The notes under the pieces: model-generated | Databases searched by the model: none | Seen by the model: the letters and a program-made list of their open reading frames with translations, nothing else | What the model was told of the DNA's origin: nothing | Program-made: the position numbers and the translations under genes | Assembly (NCBI RefSeq): GCF_002954585.1 | Contig: NZ_MSCI01000004.1 | Span: 106,339 to 170,338 of the forward strand | Origin: Vibrio chagasii | GTDB lineage: Bacteria > Pseudomonadota > Gammaproteobacteria > Enterobacterales > Vibrionaceae | Length of the DNA stretch: 64,000 nucleotides | Direction: 5' to 3' | Part shown: positions 35,868 through 45,126 of the stretch, piece after piece | Layout: each line of letters begins with the position of its first letter | How positions within the stretch are numbered: the first letter of the stretch is position 1

Positions 35868-37650
35868 TGATTTTTTGCAAAGTAGCGTTATATTCCTTGC
35901 TGCAGCCGTGGTTGCGGTACCTATCGCTCAGCGCGCCGGTTTAGGCTCAGTTTTGGGCTACTTGCTGGCGGGTGTGGCAATTGGCCCATGGGGGCTTGGT
36001 TTAATCAGCGATGTAGAAGCGATTCTACACTTTTCCGAATTCGGGGTGGTGCTGCTGCTCTTCCTGATTGGTTTAGAGCTTAACCCTAAAAAACTGTGGC
36101 AGATGCGAGCGCCTATTCTCGGGCTCGGTGGCGCGCAAGTGCTGATTACCACTCTGATCATCACCGCTATCGCCTGTATGTTTGGCTTAACGTGGCAAAC
36201 AAGCCTAGTAATAGGCATGGGTTTAGCCTTATCTTCAACCGCGATCGCTTTAAGGGTCATTGAAGAGCGAGAGCTTGGTGGTAAAGAAGCTGGGCAATCT
36301 GGCTTTGCGGTTTTGCTATTCCAAGATATTGCCGTGATCCCTATGTTAGCGATGTTGCCTCTGCTTGCAGGTAACACGGGCGGCAGTTGGACAGACATGT
36401 TGTGGATGTTAGGTGGTGTGGTTGGTTTACTAGTCGGTGGCCACTTCTTGTTGAGGCCTCTTTTCCGCTATGTAGTCATGAGTGGTGTGCGTGAGTTGTT
36501 CACCGTTGCTGCTCTGCTATTGGTAATTGGTATTGCCGTTATCATGCAGCAGATAGGCTTGTCGATGGCTCTGGGTACTTTCTTAGCGGGCGTACTTCTA
36601 GCGGAAAGTGAATACCGACATGAGCTGGAAATCGCGATTGACCCATTCAAAGGGCTGTTACTTGGTCTGTTCTTTATCTCGGTCGGTATGGCCGTTAACT
36701 TGGGGTTATTGGCCGAAAGCCCGTTTGCAATACTGATCGCTGTTCTTGCGTTAGTCGTACTAAAAGGTTTGGTTTTGTACGCTCTTGCTCGAGTGTTTGG
36801 TACTCAAGCCAAAGCACGTAGCCGCATGGCAATGATTCTTAGCCAAGGCGGTGAATTTGCTTTCGTTATCTTCACAGCGGCAAGTGCACAAGGCATCTTG
36901 AGTGGTGAGCAAGTGTCGTTCTTGCTAGTTGTTGTGAGTCTCTCAATGGTGACCACGCCATTAATGCTTAAGCTGCAAGATAAGTTCTTTGCTCGCCAAT
37001 TGAATCAAATTAGCGAGAATGCGATGTCTTCGGATGTGGTTGATCGTAGCCCTCGAGTGATTATTACCGGCTTTGGTCGTTTTGGTCAGATCATTGGACG
37101 TCTGATGTACGCTAATAAGATCCGTATTACGATCTTGGAAAGTGACGCTAGCCAAATCCACATCCTGAGAAAGTTTGGCTACAAGGTATTTTACGGTGAT
37201 TCCACTCACTTAGAGCTGTTACGAGCTGCGGGGGCAGATAAGGCCGAAGCGATAGTGTTGTGTACAGACTCTCCAGACGAAATCATGAAAACCGTCGACT
37301 TGTGTAAGCAGCATTTTCCACGTCTGAAAATCTTGGCACGTGCACGAAGCCGTGTTGAAGCGTACCAATTGCTCAATCACGGGGTAAACAATTACTCGCG
37401 TGAAACCTTCCTTGGCGCATTGGACCTTGGCCGTCAAACTCTGACTGAGCTTGGCATGCATCCATACAAAGCGAAGCGAGCAGAAGCACATTTTAGGAAG
37501 TTGGATAATGGTATGCTGAAAGAGTTACTGCCTCAGCACAATGAAGACGCAGAGTTAGCCCAAAGAGCGAAAGAGGCTCGTAAAGAGCTTGAAGAGATCT
37601 TTGGGCACGAGATGGAGAATGACCACCAATCTCGTAACTATTGGCAATAG
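35854..37650 (+). CDS. kefB: Glutathione-gated potassium/proton antiporter KefB
   Basis: 598 residues. Twelve or so membrane segments (to about residue 385) carry the CPA2 family features GLELNPKKLW and QDIAVIPML. The C-terminal half has an RCK/TrkA-N Rossmann domain (IITGFGRFGQIIGR, about 403-416). It is held shut by glutathione and opened by its adducts, acidifying the cytoplasm during electrophile attack. It is cotranscribed with kefG and then yheV. Confidence 0.92.
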   Translation: MALTNDFLQSSVIFLAAAVVAVPIAQRAGLGSVLGYLLAGVAIGPWGLGLISDVEAILHFSEFGVVLLLFLIGLELNPKKLWQMRAPILGLGGAQVLITTLIITAIACMFGLTWQTSLVIGMGLALSSTAIALRVIEERELGGKEAGQSGFAVLLFQDIAVIPMLAMLPLLAGNTGGSWTDMLWMLGGVVGLLVGGHFLLRPLFRYVVMSGVRELFTVAALLLVIGIAVIMQQIGLSMALGTFLAGVLLAESEYRHELEIAIDPFKGLLLGLFFISVGMAVNLGLLAESPFAILIAVLALVVLKGLVLYALARVFGTQAKARSRMAMILSQGGEFAFVIFTAASAQGILSGEQVSFLLVVVSLSMVTTPLMLKLQDKFFARQLNQISENAMSSDVVDRSPRVIITGFGRFGQIIGRLMYANKIRITILESDASQIHILRKFGYKVFYGDSTHLELLRAAGADKAEAIVLCTDSPDEIMKTVDLCKQHFPRLKILARARSRVEAYQLLNHGVNNYSRETFLGALDLGRQTLTELGMHPYKAKRAEAHFRKLDNGMLKELLPQHNEDAELAQRAKEARKELEEIFGHEMENDHQSRNYWQ

Positions 37651-37798
37651 CCTCTGTTTACAGTGAACGGCTCGAGTATGTAATGCATGCTTTGAGCCAA
37701 AAGTTATTGCCAAGAGAAACCTAATAATAAACGTGGTCCTATTCGCTTCCATATCAAGCATAGAGAACCGCGAATCCAGAGTAGTAAAGGATATTAAC

Positions 37799-37999
37799 GT
37801 GAAACAGAAAAAACGCTTTATCGCAGGGGCGAGCTGCCCAAGCTGCAATACTCAAGACACGCTTCGTTGGTGGATTGAGAATAATATCGAGCTGGTGGAA
37901 TGTGTCGATTGTGACTTCTCAGAGCAACGTAAACCGAAAACTGTAGAGAAATCTGAACACGCGAATCAAGAAATGATCGGTATTTTTAAGCCTGAGTGA
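37799..37999 (+). CDS. yheV: YheV family putative zinc-ribbon protein
   Basis: 66 residues from a GTG at 37799, with AAAGGA 7 bases before; the longer frame from 37733 is not family-like. Two CxxC pairs (CPSC and CVDC) make a zinc ribbon, and the protein ends in a short charged tail. Length matches E. coli YheV. Function unknown. It lies after kefB in the conserved kefGB-yheV order. Confidence 0.9.
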   Translation: MKQKKRFIAGASCPSCNTQDTLRWWIENNIELVECVDCDFSEQRKPKTVEKSEHANQEMIGIFKPE

Positions 38000-38093
38000 T
38001 TGAGTTTCGATAATTGATCCCCATAATATCCTGGTACAGAATTTTTCCTAAGCTCAATTGTTAGAGCTTAGTCCAAACCTCCTTGGAGCTCTC

Positions 38094-38645
38094 ATGAAAA
38101 TTGAAAAGAACGTAGTAGTTAGTGTTGCATATCAAGTGAAACTTGAAGATGGCGTAGTAGTTGACCAATCAACTGCAGAAGCTCCACTAGATTACCTTCA
38201 CGGTCACAACAACCTAATTACAGGTCTTGAAAAAGAGCTTGAAGGCAAAGTTGCTGGCGACAAGTTCTCTGCAACTGTTACTCCAGAAGACGCTTACGGC
38301 GAGCACAACGATGCACTAGTGCAACGTGTTCCTGCTGACGTATTCCAAGGTGTTGAACAAATCGAAGTTGGTATGCGCTTCCTAGCGGATACTGACCAAG
38401 GTCCAATCCCAGTAGAAGTAACTGAAGTAGACGGCGAAGAAGTTGTTGTTGATGGCAACCACATGCTAGCTGGCCAAACTCTAACGTTTGACGTTGAAGT
38501 AGTAGCGGTTCGTGAAGCGACTGAAGAAGAAGTTCAACACGGTCACGTACACCAAGAAGGCGGCTGCTGCGGTGGCGAAGGCCACGACCACGGTGAAGAG
38601 AAAAAAGACGGCTGCTGCGGCGGCGGTAGCTGTGGTTCTCACTAA
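38094..38645 (+). CDS. slyD: FKBP-type peptidyl-prolyl isomerase and metallochaperone SlyD
   Basis: 183 residues from the ATG at 38094 after TTGGAG. The FKBP domain is at the ends of residues 1-145, interrupted by the insert-in-flap domain, and the tail is His/Cys/Gly-rich (HGHVHQEGGCCGGEGHDHG, then CCGGGSCGSH), which binds nickel and other metals. It helps protein folding and hydrogenase metal delivery. A strong terminator follows. Confidence 0.96.
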   Translation: MKIEKNVVVSVAYQVKLEDGVVVDQSTAEAPLDYLHGHNNLITGLEKELEGKVAGDKFSATVTPEDAYGEHNDALVQRVPADVFQGVEQIEVGMRFLADTDQGPIPVEVTEVDGEEVVVDGNHMLAGQTLTFDVEVVAVREATEEEVQHGHVHQEGGCCGGEGHDHGEEKKDGCCGGGSCGSH

Positions 38646-38676
38646 TACCGAGTTAACGGTTTAGTTTTAGAATATG

Positions 38677-38703
38677 AAAGCCTCCCTTGTGGAGGCTTTT
38701 TTC
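38677..38703 (+). terminator. Terminator after slyD
   Basis: aaagcctcc / ggaggcttt around cttgt, followed by six T. Confidence 0.9.
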
Positions 38704-38832
38704 GTATTGGGGTTGTGCTTTCTGGCGTGAGCATGACCGCTAGCGAAAGATTTGTTGTTGCTATCAGACATCGAGCTTTGGATATGATATTGATAGCGAC
38801 AGATAATAAGAATACGTCAGTGGAGAGTATAC

Positions 38833-39798
38833 ATGTCGCAACCTTTTTCAATTGCCATTCACGGTGGTGCTGGAACCATCTTGCGAGAGCAGATGAGTGA
38901 TGAGCTAAAAGCGGGCATTACTGAGGCTTTAGAAAAATCAGTGTTAGCTGGTTACCAAGTGCTGCAATCGGGCGGTGATGCGTTGGATGCGGTAGTGGCA
39001 TCGGTAAAGGTGATGGAAGACAGTCCACATTTCAATGCAGGTAAGGGCTCCGTTCTTACGCATGATGAGTTTGTGGAAATGGATGCGTCGGTGATGCACG
39101 GTCGTGAAATGGATGCGGGTGCCATTGCTGGTGTTCGCCACATTAAAAACCCGATCGAATTAGCTCGCGATGTGATGCTGAAAAGCGACCATGTACTGTT
39201 GATTGGAGAAGGGGCAGAGAAGTTTGCCTTTGAACACGGCTATACCTTTACTGAGCAAGACTATTTCTTCACTGAGCGCCGTTACGACCAGCTTCAATCG
39301 ATGAAAGAGAAGGGCGTATTTGCTCTGTCTGAAGCGAAATACGATGGGCAGCAAGCTGAAAAATATCCAGACGACAAAAAGTACGGCACGGTTGGCGCTG
39401 TGGCATTAGATCAAGTGGGTAACTTGGCGGCAGCGACCAGTACTGGTGGTGTGACAAACAAGAAGTACGGCCGAGTCGGTGATTCGCCAATCATTGGTGC
39501 GGGCACTATTGCTGAGAATGGTAATGTTGCGGTTTCTACCACAGGCATGGGTGAGTTCTTCTTAAGAAAAATGGTTGCCAGTGATGTGGCTGCGCGCATG
39601 CGTTATCTTAAAGAAGACGTTCATACTGCATGTGAACATATCATCCAAGGTGAATTGAAAACCATGGGTGGCGAAGGTGGTTTGATCGCAATTGACGGTC
39701 AAGGTGATATTCACTTCGGCATGAACAGTTCCGGTATGTACCGTGCTAGCGTTGATACTGAAGGACGAGTGGAAGTGAAGATCTATGCCGATGACTAA
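38833..39798 (+). CDS. iaaA: Isoaspartyl peptidase/L-asparaginase, Ntn hydrolase
   Basis: 321 residues, the plant-type asparaginase family. The precursor should cut itself before T186 (YGTVGAVALD), whose Thr then acts as nucleophile. SIAIHGGAGTI at the N-terminus and FNAGKGSVLT are family motifs. It cleaves isoaspartyl dipeptides and asparagine. GGAG precedes the ATG. It converges on slyX across a terminator. Confidence 0.93.
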   Translation: MSQPFSIAIHGGAGTILREQMSDELKAGITEALEKSVLAGYQVLQSGGDALDAVVASVKVMEDSPHFNAGKGSVLTHDEFVEMDASVMHGREMDAGAIAGVRHIKNPIELARDVMLKSDHVLLIGEGAEKFAFEHGYTFTEQDYFFTERRYDQLQSMKEKGVFALSEAKYDGQQAEKYPDDKKYGTVGAVALDQVGNLAAATSTGGVTNKKYGRVGDSPIIGAGTIAENGNVAVSTTGMGEFFLRKMVASDVAARMRYLKEDVHTACEHIIQGELKTMGGEGGLIAIDGQGDIHFGMNSSGMYRASVDTEGRVEVKIYADD

Positions 39799-39838
39799 CC
39801 AAGCTCCGGTGTAACTCAAATTCCCAATCAGATACACA

Positions 39839-39874
39839 AGAGGCGACAGATATTCTCTGCCGCCTTTTGTTTTT
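39839..39874. terminator. Terminator between iaaA and slyX
   Basis: aggcgacaga / tctgccgcct with an attc loop, ending in TTTTGTTTTT on the plus strand. It serves iaaA best. Confidence 0.75.
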
Positions 39875-39913
39875 CAACCAGAGCAATAAGCCGTAGCTTG
39901 TTGGCAACGCACA

Positions 39914-40141
39914 TTAGTAATGTGGTGGTGGTGTCTCTTCGGATGCGTCAGCTAAGTTCGATCCATCAATGTTCTTCACTTTACCCACTACATATTTCAT
40001 TTGGTCTTGCATCTTAGTGATCAACATCTGTTGTTGGCTAAGCGCTTCATTAAGTTCTTCAATGGTTTGCTCTTGGAAAGCTAGCTGACATTCTAAGTCA
40101 TTAACGCGGCTTTCTAACTGTTCAACTCGCTTTTCTGTCAT
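39914..40141 (-). CDS. slyX: SlyX family coiled-coil protein
   Basis: 75 residues from the ATG at 40141; the 82-residue frame is not family-like. An uninterrupted heptad coiled coil covers about residues 4-50 (EKRVEQLESRVNDLECQL), and the tail ends PPPHY, the SlyX signature. Function unknown. It starts 5 bases after the WD40 gene stop, so it is coupled to it. Confidence 0.9.
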   Translation of the reverse strand: MTEKRVEQLESRVNDLECQLAFQEQTIEELNEALSQQQMLITKMQDQMKYVVGKVKNIDGSNLADASEETPPPHY

Positions 40142-40146
40142 CGTTC

Positions 40147-41124
40147 TTAATCCACATTCCAAGCTTGGGCGATGCCCGCAGAGGTGCCCGATATTACACG
40201 GTTCTTATCATCAAAGGCTGCATCATACACTACCGCACGAGGAGGGCGAGTATCTTTTAGTGGCTCTGCATCGTGTCGTGAAAGTCGTTTGCCATCCTGA
40301 GCATCCCAAACACTCACCTGGCTGGATGGAGTACCGGTCACTAACAGGCTGCCATCATCGGAAAAACGGGCACTGGAGAATATCAGCTGTCTCGACCAAC
40401 TCTGTAGCTGAGCTTGAGGTTCACCCGTTTTAAGATCCCAAATCATCGCTTGATTGCCACCATCAGAGGTAAAGGCTAATTCGCCATCCCGTTGTAAGGC
40501 GACACGTACGACTCTTTGCTTGTGTTCAAAGGTGCGCAATACCAAGCCAGTTTCGGTGTCCCACAGATAGGCTTTGTAGTCGTTACCACCGGAAAGTGCA
40601 TAGCGACCGTTCGAAGAGAGGGCGACGGAATTAACTTTTTCTCTATGAGCAAGGAACTCCAGACGGCGTCCGGTGACTAAGTCCACATAGATGGCTTTAC
40701 CATTCGATAAACCGAGTAGTACTTTTTCACCATTGCTAGAGATGTCAACATCGCGAATCAAGCCGTCAGAGATAGACCATAGTCCTTCAGCTTGGGTCCA
40801 AGATAGGTCCCAAACGGCGAAGTTCATTTGGCTGGCAGTAATGGCAAAGCGGCCATTGTCAGAGATTCGAATACGCGACACTTGGTTTTCGGACTGATCT
40901 TGAGGGCCAAGTTGGGCTAACTCTTTGTTTTCGGCAAGGTCCCAAAGCAGCAATTGTTTCTGCTGAGAGTAGAGCAGGGCGAAGCGTCCATCTCTGCTTA
41001 AAGCAAAGCTGGTGGCGCCGCTGGGCTCAATTTCCCAACGCTGCTCATCGTCTTGAAAGAAAAAGCATCCATTTAACAAGGTGATGACAATTGCACATAG
41101 CAAGGAATGGAAAAATATTTGCAT
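40147..41124 (-). CDS. WD40-repeat lipoprotein
   Basis: 325 residues from the ATG at 41124; a GTG just before it is possible. A signal peptide ends in the lipobox LLNGC (Cys near 20). The rest is WD40-like blades with recurring I-S-D/S-S-N-G-R-F/Y-A-L-L/S-G-G and W-D motifs, enough for about six or seven blades. It is probably anchored to a membrane, facing the periplasm, as a protein-binding propeller. It is divergent from fkpA and followed by slyX. Function unknown. Confidence 0.8.
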   Translation of the reverse strand: MQIFFHSLLCAIVITLLNGCFFFQDDEQRWEIEPSGATSFALSRDGRFALLYSQQKQLLLWDLAENKELAQLGPQDQSENQVSRIRISDNGRFAITASQMNFAVWDLSWTQAEGLWSISDGLIRDVDISSNGEKVLLGLSNGKAIYVDLVTGRRLEFLAHREKVNSVALSSNGRYALSGGNDYKAYLWDTETGLVLRTFEHKQRVVRVALQRDGELAFTSDGGNQAMIWDLKTGEPQAQLQSWSRQLIFSSARFSDDGSLLVTGTPSSQVSVWDAQDGKRLSRHDAEPLKDTRPPRAVVYDAAFDDKNRVISGTSAGIAQAWNVD

Positions 41125-41255
41125 CACTTCTAATAATCCGGTTTGTGTCGAAAGACATATGACTAGTATATTGTTATAACTAACGTATTCACACCAATCT
41201 AATCATTAGATTTGTGCACAATAACCAATGGCTTGGCCATTAATTGGAGAATTCA

Positions 41256-42032
41256 ATGAAATCAGTTTTAAAAGTATCACTGCTTGCCGCAACGGTTATG
41301 CTAGCAGTTGGTTGTCAGAAAGAAGAACCAAAGGCAGAAGCACCTCAAGTAGAAGAAGTTAAAGTAGAAGCAGTAAACTTTAAAACCGAAGATGACAAAG
41401 CGGCATACGCAATCGGCGTATCTTTCGCTAACTACCTGAGCACAAGCATTGATAAGCCAAGCGAGCTAGGCATTAACCTAGACAAAGACATGGTTCTTCA
41501 AGGTATTGAAGACGTATTCGCAGAAAAAACGGCACTAAACGAAGAAGAAACTCGTGCAGCACTTGAAGCTCTAGACAAGCGTGTTGCTGAAACTATGCAA
41601 GCACAAGCGGCAGAGAAATCGGCAGCAACTAAGAAAGCTGGTGATGACTTCCGTGCTGAATTCGCTAAAACTGAAGGCGTTAAGCAAACTGAATCTGGCC
41701 TACTTTACCAAGTAATGACACAAGGTGAAGGCGCTTCTCCAAAAGACACAGATACCGTTCAAGTACACTACAAAGGCACACTAACTGACGGTACTCAGTT
41801 CGACAGCTCTTACGACCGTGGTGAACCAGCAACATTCCCTCTAAACCGCGTAATCCCAGGCTGGACTGAAGGCGTACAACTAATGCAAGTTGGTTCTAAG
41901 TACAAATTCGTAATCCCGCCAGAGCTAGCATACGGTGAGCAAGACACACCGACAATCCCTGCTAACTCAACGCTAGTATTCGAAGTTGAACTACTAAGCA
42001 TTGATAACGCTGAAGCACCTGCTGCTCAGTAA
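41256..42032 (+). CDS. fkpA: FKBP-type peptidyl-prolyl isomerase FkpA, lipoprotein
   Basis: 258 residues from the ATG at 41256 after TTGGAGA; the TTG at 41244 is part of that ribosome site. A signal peptide has the lipobox LAVGC. An acidic linker precedes the helical dimerisation domain (about 45-140), then the FKBP domain with VQVHYKGTLTDG and VIPPELAYG. It is a periplasmic foldase and chaperone. A terminator follows. Confidence 0.93.
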   Translation: MKSVLKVSLLAATVMLAVGCQKEEPKAEAPQVEEVKVEAVNFKTEDDKAAYAIGVSFANYLSTSIDKPSELGINLDKDMVLQGIEDVFAEKTALNEEETRAALEALDKRVAETMQAQAAEKSAATKKAGDDFRAEFAKTEGVKQTESGLLYQVMTQGEGASPKDTDTVQVHYKGTLTDGTQFDSSYDRGEPATFPLNRVIPGWTEGVQLMQVGSKYKFVIPPELAYGEQDTPTIPANSTLVFEVELLSIDNAEAPAAQ

Positions 42033-42072
42033 TAGCTGAAAGAAATCCCGCTGTAAAAAGCGCAGATTGACT

Positions 42073-42103
42073 AAAAAGCCTAACTTCACGTTAGGCTTTT
42101 TTT
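42073..42103 (+). terminator. Terminator after fkpA
   Basis: aaaaagcctaac / gttaggctttttt with a ttcac loop and a long T run. Confidence 0.9.
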
Positions 42104-42237
42104 ATGATTCAAATATGAGTATTTGATTTTTAAACTTGTTCTAAATCACTAGTTGCAATGTTAGCTAGGTGTGCAATTAAAATTTTCTGATAAACTTACA
42201 TAAATTTGTTGATTTTTCACACGAAGGTAAGGAATAA

Positions 42238-42963
42238 GTGACTACTACAGAAACAGTCAATGCAGATGTGTTACTTGAAATGGAATCAGTCAATGTCATG
42301 CCATTCAGTGAACACGATAAAATCATTCTAAGATCTTATGAAGCGGTGGTAGACGGCATTGCGAGTCTAATTGGCCCATTTTGTGAGATCGTTTTGCACT
42401 CTTTAGAAGACCTCAACACCTCTGCAATTAAAATTGCTAACGGTGAGAATACGGGGCGTCAGGTTGGCTCGCCAATTACTGACCTTGCATTGAAGATGCT
42501 AAAAGATATCGAAGGTTCTAAGCGTAACTTCTCACGCTCATACTTCACCCGTGCTAAAGGTGGCGTGTTGATGAAGTCGATCACAGTGGCTATCCGTAAT
42601 GGTGAAGACCGAGTGATTGGCCTGCTGTGTATTAACGTGAACCTGGATGCGCCTTTCTCACAAGTGCTGCAATCTTTCATGCCGACACAAGACGCAGACG
42701 AAGCTGCCTCATCAGTTAACTTTGCAAGCGACGTTGAAGAGCTTGTCGACCAAACGGTTGAGCGCACTATTGAAGAGATCAATGCCGACAAGTCAGTATC
42801 GAACAATACCAAGAACCGTCAAATCGTGATGGAGCTGTACGACAAAGGTATTTTTGATATCAAAGATGCGATTAACCGTGTTGCTGAGCGATTGAATATT
42901 TCTAAGCACACAGTATACCTATATATCCGTCAGCGTAAAACAGAGGATGAAGAGGGTTGTTAA
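42238..42963 (+). CDS. YheO-family PAS/HTH transcriptional regulator
   Basis: 241 residues from a GTG with AAGGAATAAG before it. An N-terminal YheO-like PAS-type domain (about 25-135: DGIASLIGPFCEIVLHSLED) is followed by a helix-turn-helix near the C-terminus (about 205-235: RVAERLNISKHTVYLYIRQRK). It is conserved just upstream of the tus genes in enterics and vibrios. Ligand and targets are unknown. It overlaps tusD by 7 bases. Confidence 0.88.
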   Translation: MTTTETVNADVLLEMESVNVMPFSEHDKIILRSYEAVVDGIASLIGPFCEIVLHSLEDLNTSAIKIANGENTGRQVGSPITDLALKMLKDIEGSKRNFSRSYFTRAKGGVLMKSITVAIRNGEDRVIGLLCINVNLDAPFSQVLQSFMPTQDADEAASSVNFASDVEELVDQTVERTIEEINADKSVSNNTKNRQIVMELYDKGIFDIKDAINRVAERLNISKHTVYLYIRQRKTEDEEGC

Positions 42964-43346
42964 GCTATACACTCCTAGTTAATGGGCCTCTCTACGGTTC
43001 ACAGTCAGCAAGAAGTGCTTACCAGTTTGCCGTGGCTCTGCTTCAACAGGGCCACAAACTCCACAGTGTATTCTTTTATCAAGACGGCGTAAGTAACGGC
43101 TCTGACCTTACTGTGCCAGCTAATGATGAGTTTGATTTGGCTGCGGCTTGGCAGAAATTGGCAAATGAACACAATGTGAGTCTTGAGACCTGTGTTGCGG
43201 CGGCACTAAGACGTGGCATCATCAGCTCTGAAGAAGCAGAGCAGCATCAGTTGAGTGGCTCTAACTTAGCTTCTGGATTTACCCAGGCTGGTTTAGGGAG
43301 CCTATCGGAAGCGCTACTCACGCAAGACAGAGTGGTACAGTTTTGA
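42957..43346 (+). CDS. tusD: Sulfurtransferase complex subunit TusD
   Basis: 129 residues; the only sensible start is TTG at 42957, overlapping the regulator gene. It matches E. coli TusD: SYTLLVNGPLYGSQSA, VFFYQDGV and the sulfur-carrying Cys in TCVAAALRRG (about 79). TusD takes persulfide sulfur from TusA, forming the TusBCD hexamer that serves 2-thiouridine formation in tRNA. It ends TGA overlapping the tusC start. Confidence 0.92.
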   Translation: MLSYTLLVNGPLYGSQSARSAYQFAVALLQQGHKLHSVFFYQDGVSNGSDLTVPANDEFDLAAAWQKLANEHNVSLETCVAAALRRGIISSEEAEQHQLSGSNLASGFTQAGLGSLSEALLTQDRVVQF

Positions 43347-43699
43347 GAAAATTAGCCTTTGTATTTAATAGCTTTCCTCATACTACCGCTGCGGGTAGGG
43401 AAGGTTTAGACGCGTTATTAGCTGCGTCCGCATATAGTGAAGATATCGCCGTGTTTTTTGTTGGTGATGGTGTGACACAACTTCTCAAAGCACAGCAGCC
43501 TGAACAGACACTGTCCCGTGACTACATTTCGGCGTTTAAGTTGATGGATCTGTACGACATCGAACAGGTATACGTTTGTCAACGAAGCCTGAGTCAGTTT
43601 GGTCTTTCCGCTGATGACTTGTTGATTGATGTCACCGTCGCTGAAGCTGATGAGTTAGCGCAGACGTTAGCTCAGTGCCAACAGATACTGACTTTCTAG
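43343..43699 (+). CDS. tusC: Sulfurtransferase complex subunit TusC
   Basis: 118 residues starting at TTG (TTGA overlaps the tusD stop by 4 bases). FVFNSFPHTTAAGREGLDALLA is the TusC opening. It forms part of the TusBCD complex in the 2-thiouridine relay. Coupled to tusD and followed by tusB. Confidence 0.92.
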   Translation: MRKLAFVFNSFPHTTAAGREGLDALLAASAYSEDIAVFFVGDGVTQLLKAQQPEQTLSRDYISAFKLMDLYDIEQVYVCQRSLSQFGLSADDLLIDVTVAEADELAQTLAQCQQILTF

Positions 43700-43707
43700 G
43701 AATCGCT

Positions 43708-43983
43708 ATGCTTCATATTGTTAAAACAGCGGATAAACTCAAGCTTGCACTTATCTACTCTCAACCACAAGACCAGTTCTTGTTAGTTGAAGATGCAGTG
43801 TATCTTTGCCTTCCAAATCATGAGTTATTCACTCAAATCAGTGCAGTCGAGCACATGTCGGTATTAAAACCCGATCTAGAGAGTCGCGGCCTACAACAGT
43901 TGGCCTCTGAAGCCATCCCGCAAATAGGCTTTGATGGCTTTGTTGAATTGACGGTTTTAAATGACAAATCAGTTACTTGGTAG
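43708..43983 (+). CDS. tusB: Sulfurtransferase complex subunit TusB
   Basis: 91 residues from the ATG at 43708 with AGGAA before; the longer frame from 43675 lies inside tusC. MLHIVKTADK is the family opening. It is the third subunit of TusBCD. It is the last gene before the str operon promoter, as in E. coli. Confidence 0.9.
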   Translation: MLHIVKTADKLKLALIYSQPQDQFLLVEDAVYLCLPNHELFTQISAVEHMSVLKPDLESRGLQQLASEAIPQIGFDGFVELTVLNDKSVTW

Positions 43984-44055
43984 CTATGTTCTATCAGTTT
44001 GGTCAAAACTAGACCATCCTGAGCTCTAGACGGCTAAAAAAGATCTGTATATTTC

Positions 44056-44084
44056 TTGACACACATCCCACTGCTGAATAGAAT
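44056..44084 (+). promoter_or_regulatory. str operon promoter
   Basis: A near-consensus sigma-70 promoter: TTGACA at 44056-44061, 17-base spacer, TAGAAT at 44079-44084. It lies about 80 bases upstream of rpsL. Confidence 0.85.
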
Positions 44085-44165
44085 TTTGCGTCCCTAATTG
44101 CGACATGTAGTTAGGGATAGATTTTTCACAAAGCTTACTTTCAAGTAAATTTCAGGAGCTAGTTA

Positions 44166-44540
44166 ATGGCAACTATTAACCAGTTGGTTCGCAAACCTCG
44201 TGTAAAGCAAGTTGTTAAAAGCAACGTGCCTGCACTAGAAGCGTGCCCACAAAAACGTGGTGTATGTACTCGTGTTTACACTACTACACCTAAAAAACCT
44301 AACTCGGCACTACGTAAAGTATGTCGTGTACGTCTAACTAACGGTTTCGAAGTAACTTCGTACATCGGCGGTGAAGGCCACAACCTACAAGAGCACAGTG
44401 TTGTACTAATCCGTGGCGGTCGTGTAAAAGACCTTCCGGGTGTTCGTTACCACACTGTTCGCGGCGCACTTGACTGTGCTGGCGTTAATGACCGTAAACA
44501 AGGTCGTTCTAAGTACGGTGTGAAACGTCCTAAGTCTTAA
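44166..44540 (+). CDS. rpsL: 30S ribosomal protein S12
   Basis: 124 residues, full length. TTTPKKPNSALRKVCRV is the decoding-centre loop; the lysine at position 43, and that in GRVKDLPGVRYH, are wild type, so no streptomycin-resistance change is seen at these positions. It is the first gene of the str operon, after the promoter at 44056. AGGAGCTAGTTA precedes it. Confidence 0.98.
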   Translation: MATINQLVRKPRVKQVVKSNVPALEACPQKRGVCTRVYTTTPKKPNSALRKVCRVRLTNGFEVTSYIGGEGHNLQEHSVVLIRGGRVKDLPGVRYHTVRGALDCAGVNDRKQGRSKYGVKRPKS

Positions 44541-44648
44541 TTGATTCTCTTTTTTTAAAAAGAAATCGTTAAGTAAGGCCAAACACTATTTTATTTATTA
44601 TTCTGAAAAGTTTTGGAAAAAACCTGAAGAAGACAACGGAGAATATCC

Positions 44649-45119
44649 ATGCCACGTCGTCGCGTAATAGGTCAGCGTAAGATCCTTCCAGATCCAAAGT
44701 TCAAATCTGAACTGCTGGCAAAATTCGTTAACATCCTAATGGTTGACGGAAAGAAATCTACTGCAGAAAAAATTGTTTACACTGCACTAGATGCAATGGC
44801 TGAGAAGTCTGGTAAAGACCACTTAGCTGTATTTGAAGAAGCTCTTGAAAATGTTCGCCCAGCGGTAGAAGTTAAATCTCGCCGTGTAGGTGGTTCAACT
44901 TACCAAGTACCTGTAGAAGTTCGTCCGGTTCGCCGTAACGCACTTGCTATGCGTTGGGTAGTTGAAGCTGCGCGTAAGCGTGGTGAAAAATCTATGGCTC
45001 AACGCCTAGCTGCTGAAATGCTAGACGCGTCTGAGAACAAAGGTACTGCGGTTAAGAAACGTGAAGACGTTCACCGCATGGCTGACGCAAACAAAGCGTT
45101 CGCACATTACCGTTGGTAA
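44649..45119 (+). CDS. rpsG: 30S ribosomal protein S7
   Basis: 156 residues, full length, starting MPRRRVIGQRKILPDPKF. S7 nucleates the 30S head by binding 16S rRNA. In E. coli it represses its own operon by binding the rpsL-rpsG spacer. Here that spacer is 108 bases with a T/A-rich hairpin. A structured spacer follows before fusA. Confidence 0.98.
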   Translation: MPRRRVIGQRKILPDPKFKSELLAKFVNILMVDGKKSTAEKIVYTALDAMAEKSGKDHLAVFEEALENVRPAVEVKSRRVGGSTYQVPVEVRPVRRNALAMRWVVEAARKRGEKSMAQRLAAEMLDASENKGTAVKKREDVHRMADANKAFAHYRW

Positions 45120-45126
45120 TACCTTT

